64,000 nt of DNA from Aurifilum marmelostoma (lineage: Eukaryota > Ascomycota > Sordariomycetes > Diaporthales > Cryphonectriaceae), in contig JAMXSV010000026.1 of NCBI GenBank assembly GCA_027559495.1, positions 186,001-250,000 of the forward strand, in the 5' to 3' direction. The translations under genes and the position numbers were made by a program. The notes beneath the pieces are model-generated. The model was given only the letters and a program-made list of their open reading frames with translations. It did no database searches and had not been told where the DNA came from. Shown in pieces: positions 62,597 to 64,000 of the stretch. Within the stretch, counting starts at the first letter, position 1. Each line of letters starts with the position of its first letter.

Positions 62597-64000
62597 GATG
62601 CTGGCAACGGAAGGAAAGCTAAAGAACGGAGGAAAGAAAAACAAAAGGGAAGAAAAAGAATGAGGAGGTGAAGGATGACGGCAGTCGTGACCAGGTAGGT
62701 AGGTAGTCAGCAGTCTCGGGCACACAAGATGTCACCCAGCTTCAGCTATGCAAAGCCGCCACTCGATCACACAAAGTCGCGTTTAGAGACAGGAATATGT
62801 CTAGCCAAGTACGCACGACCAAGACACAATGACTGGTGAAGAGAGAAGACGGTGAAAATGAAGATGAAAATAGCAACAGAAAGGAAAAAAGAAGCTTAAA
62901 TACTTCCAAAACACGCAGGGAGGGAGTGGCAGCGAGGGAGGAGAGGCAGGAAGGGAAAAGGAAAAAAAAAATGAGGCCCGTTCATCAAGAGGTCCGTTGG
63001 CCTCCGGGGGTGGGGGACATTTAATGGGCACAAGCAAAGAGGTCACATCGGAGAGGATTCGAAGCAACAAGACAGCAAATGGGAAGCAGACAGAACAATA
63101 AGTTTTGAATGGATGCCATTTAGTGTAAGGACCTGGGGGATCCTGGCGAATCTCCACTGGCTAGCAGCTCATGCAACTAATTCAGCCCTTGGACGAAGAG
63201 ACGCAGGCGATGGTGAGGCCCAGACAGGACAGGAAATCGAGGGGGTCCAGGCCCAGGGGGGTGGAGACGGTCAGAGTCGCGCACTCCATGATGGGAAACG
63301 CCATGGACGCCGGGGCCCCAAGGAGCACCCGAGGGAAGGCCCACTCAGAATTACCAAATGCCCGGAGATCCACTGTTGTGACGAGGCAGTTGGGTGACAG
63401 GCGTGGAAGCCTATTTTGAAACACACTGAAGAACAGCTGCGGCGCGCTTCTACCAAGTTAGGGAGGCCTCGTTGATGGAGGGTCGCACCTCAGATGGGGC
63501 CTACCGCGAACCGGACGGCAGAGACGGACGGCTTCCTCTTTTGCCCCTGCATTTTTCAGGAGGATCAGCAGAAATCGCACCAAAAGGAGCGAGAAAAGGG
63601 CGTGCAGAAGAAGAATGCAGAAGAATGGACGACCACCCACATGTGAGAAAGTCAGACGAGTAACTTAGTAGCTCGGGGAAAAAAAAAAGCAACCCCCTAA
63701 GCCTTTTCAAACTAGTTGTTATGTGTGGCTGCACACAGGAAAGGATCACACCCTCAGCCGTAGGAATCGTTGGCAGAACCAACGTTGCAGGCAGACCAGG
63801 GCCTGGACTGGTCCCTTGGCGGTGCCTGGCAGGCTGATGCTGGCTGTCCGTTGGTCGGGTTCTTTGTCCTGCAATGCGCATGATTCAGGGGCTGGCGTGG
63901 CATTCTATGCGGTCAGCTCTCTGGGGCGACAAGAGTGACGGGACCTGCCGTATCCCCGACTGGAGGGAGGGTGTTCGTCCTCAGGGGTAGATCGAGTTGA
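62597..64000. other. Intergenic to window end
   Basis: The upstream region of the bestrophin-like gene, with purine-rich plus-strand stretches (about 62610-62670 and 62830-62970). No supportable coding frame appears in the last 1.4 kb. Confidence 0.5.

Noticed and set aside
26853..64000. A biosynthetic or defence gene cluster
   Set aside because: No polyketide synthase, peptide synthetase, terpene cyclase, P450 set or cluster regulator is present. The neighbouring genes belong to unrelated pathways.

Overview
This window is nuclear DNA of a filamentous ascomycete (Pezizomycotina). It most resembles a Sordariomycete, but the species cannot be named from sequence alone. The evidence is many short introns (50-260 nt) with GTRNGT donors, CTRAC-type branch sites and YAG acceptors, strong G/C preference at third codon positions, pyrimidine-rich leaders, and fungal families (GH72 glucanosyltransferase, WSC protein, YTP1-like, fungal rhodopsin-like domain, Rvs161 BAR protein). 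No rRNA, tRNA, CRISPR, transposase or reverse-transcriptase signal was seen. Exon structures were built by hand from splice sites and reading-frame continuity. All of them close in frame without internal stops.

Layout. 0-16 kb: a small two-exon hypothetical gene (1559-2142), the ABCF ATPase ARB1 (3132-5360), and the INO80 chromatin-remodelling ATPase (8101-15278), whose introns and leader are packed with microsatellites. 16-20 kb, minus strand: a small Alb1-like ribosome-biogenesis protein and a YTP1-like polytopic membrane protein. 20-26 kb is gene-poor. 26-35 kb: a GPI-anchored GH72/CBM43 beta-1,3-glucanosyltransferase with a probable 702-nt 5'UTR intron, a promethin/LDAF1-like lipid-droplet protein (-), a GH64 beta-1,3-glucanase-like protein, and an ARMT1/DUF89 damage-control phosphatase with six exons. 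36-46 kb: an APC-family amino-acid/choline permease, a WSC-domain membrane protein without a signal peptide, a Pth1-type peptidyl-tRNA hydrolase (-), the BAR protein Rvs161 (seven exons), and a 7-TM fungal rhodopsin-like protein (-). 46-50 kb is gene-poor. 50-64 kb, all minus strand: a ThuA-like protein, an alpha/beta hydrolase with an extra C-terminal beta-type domain, a membrane-anchored sorbosone/glucose-dehydrogenase-like propeller, a 221-aa six-cysteine secreted protein, and a bestrophin-family channel.

How the genes relate. There is no operon-like or biosynthetic-cluster logic. The window is a mixture of housekeeping genes (ribosome assembly: ARB1 and Alb1-like; chromatin: INO80; translation rescue: PTH; endocytosis/actin: RVS161) and cell-surface or secreted functions (GH72, GH64, WSC, propeller, six-Cys protein). 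No convincing new multi-gene system was found. The observations most worth checking are the six-cysteine secreted protein, the unrecognised 167-aa gene, the 127-nt TC tract inside an INO80 intron, the WSC protein start, the hydrolase domain fusion and the GH72 leader intron.
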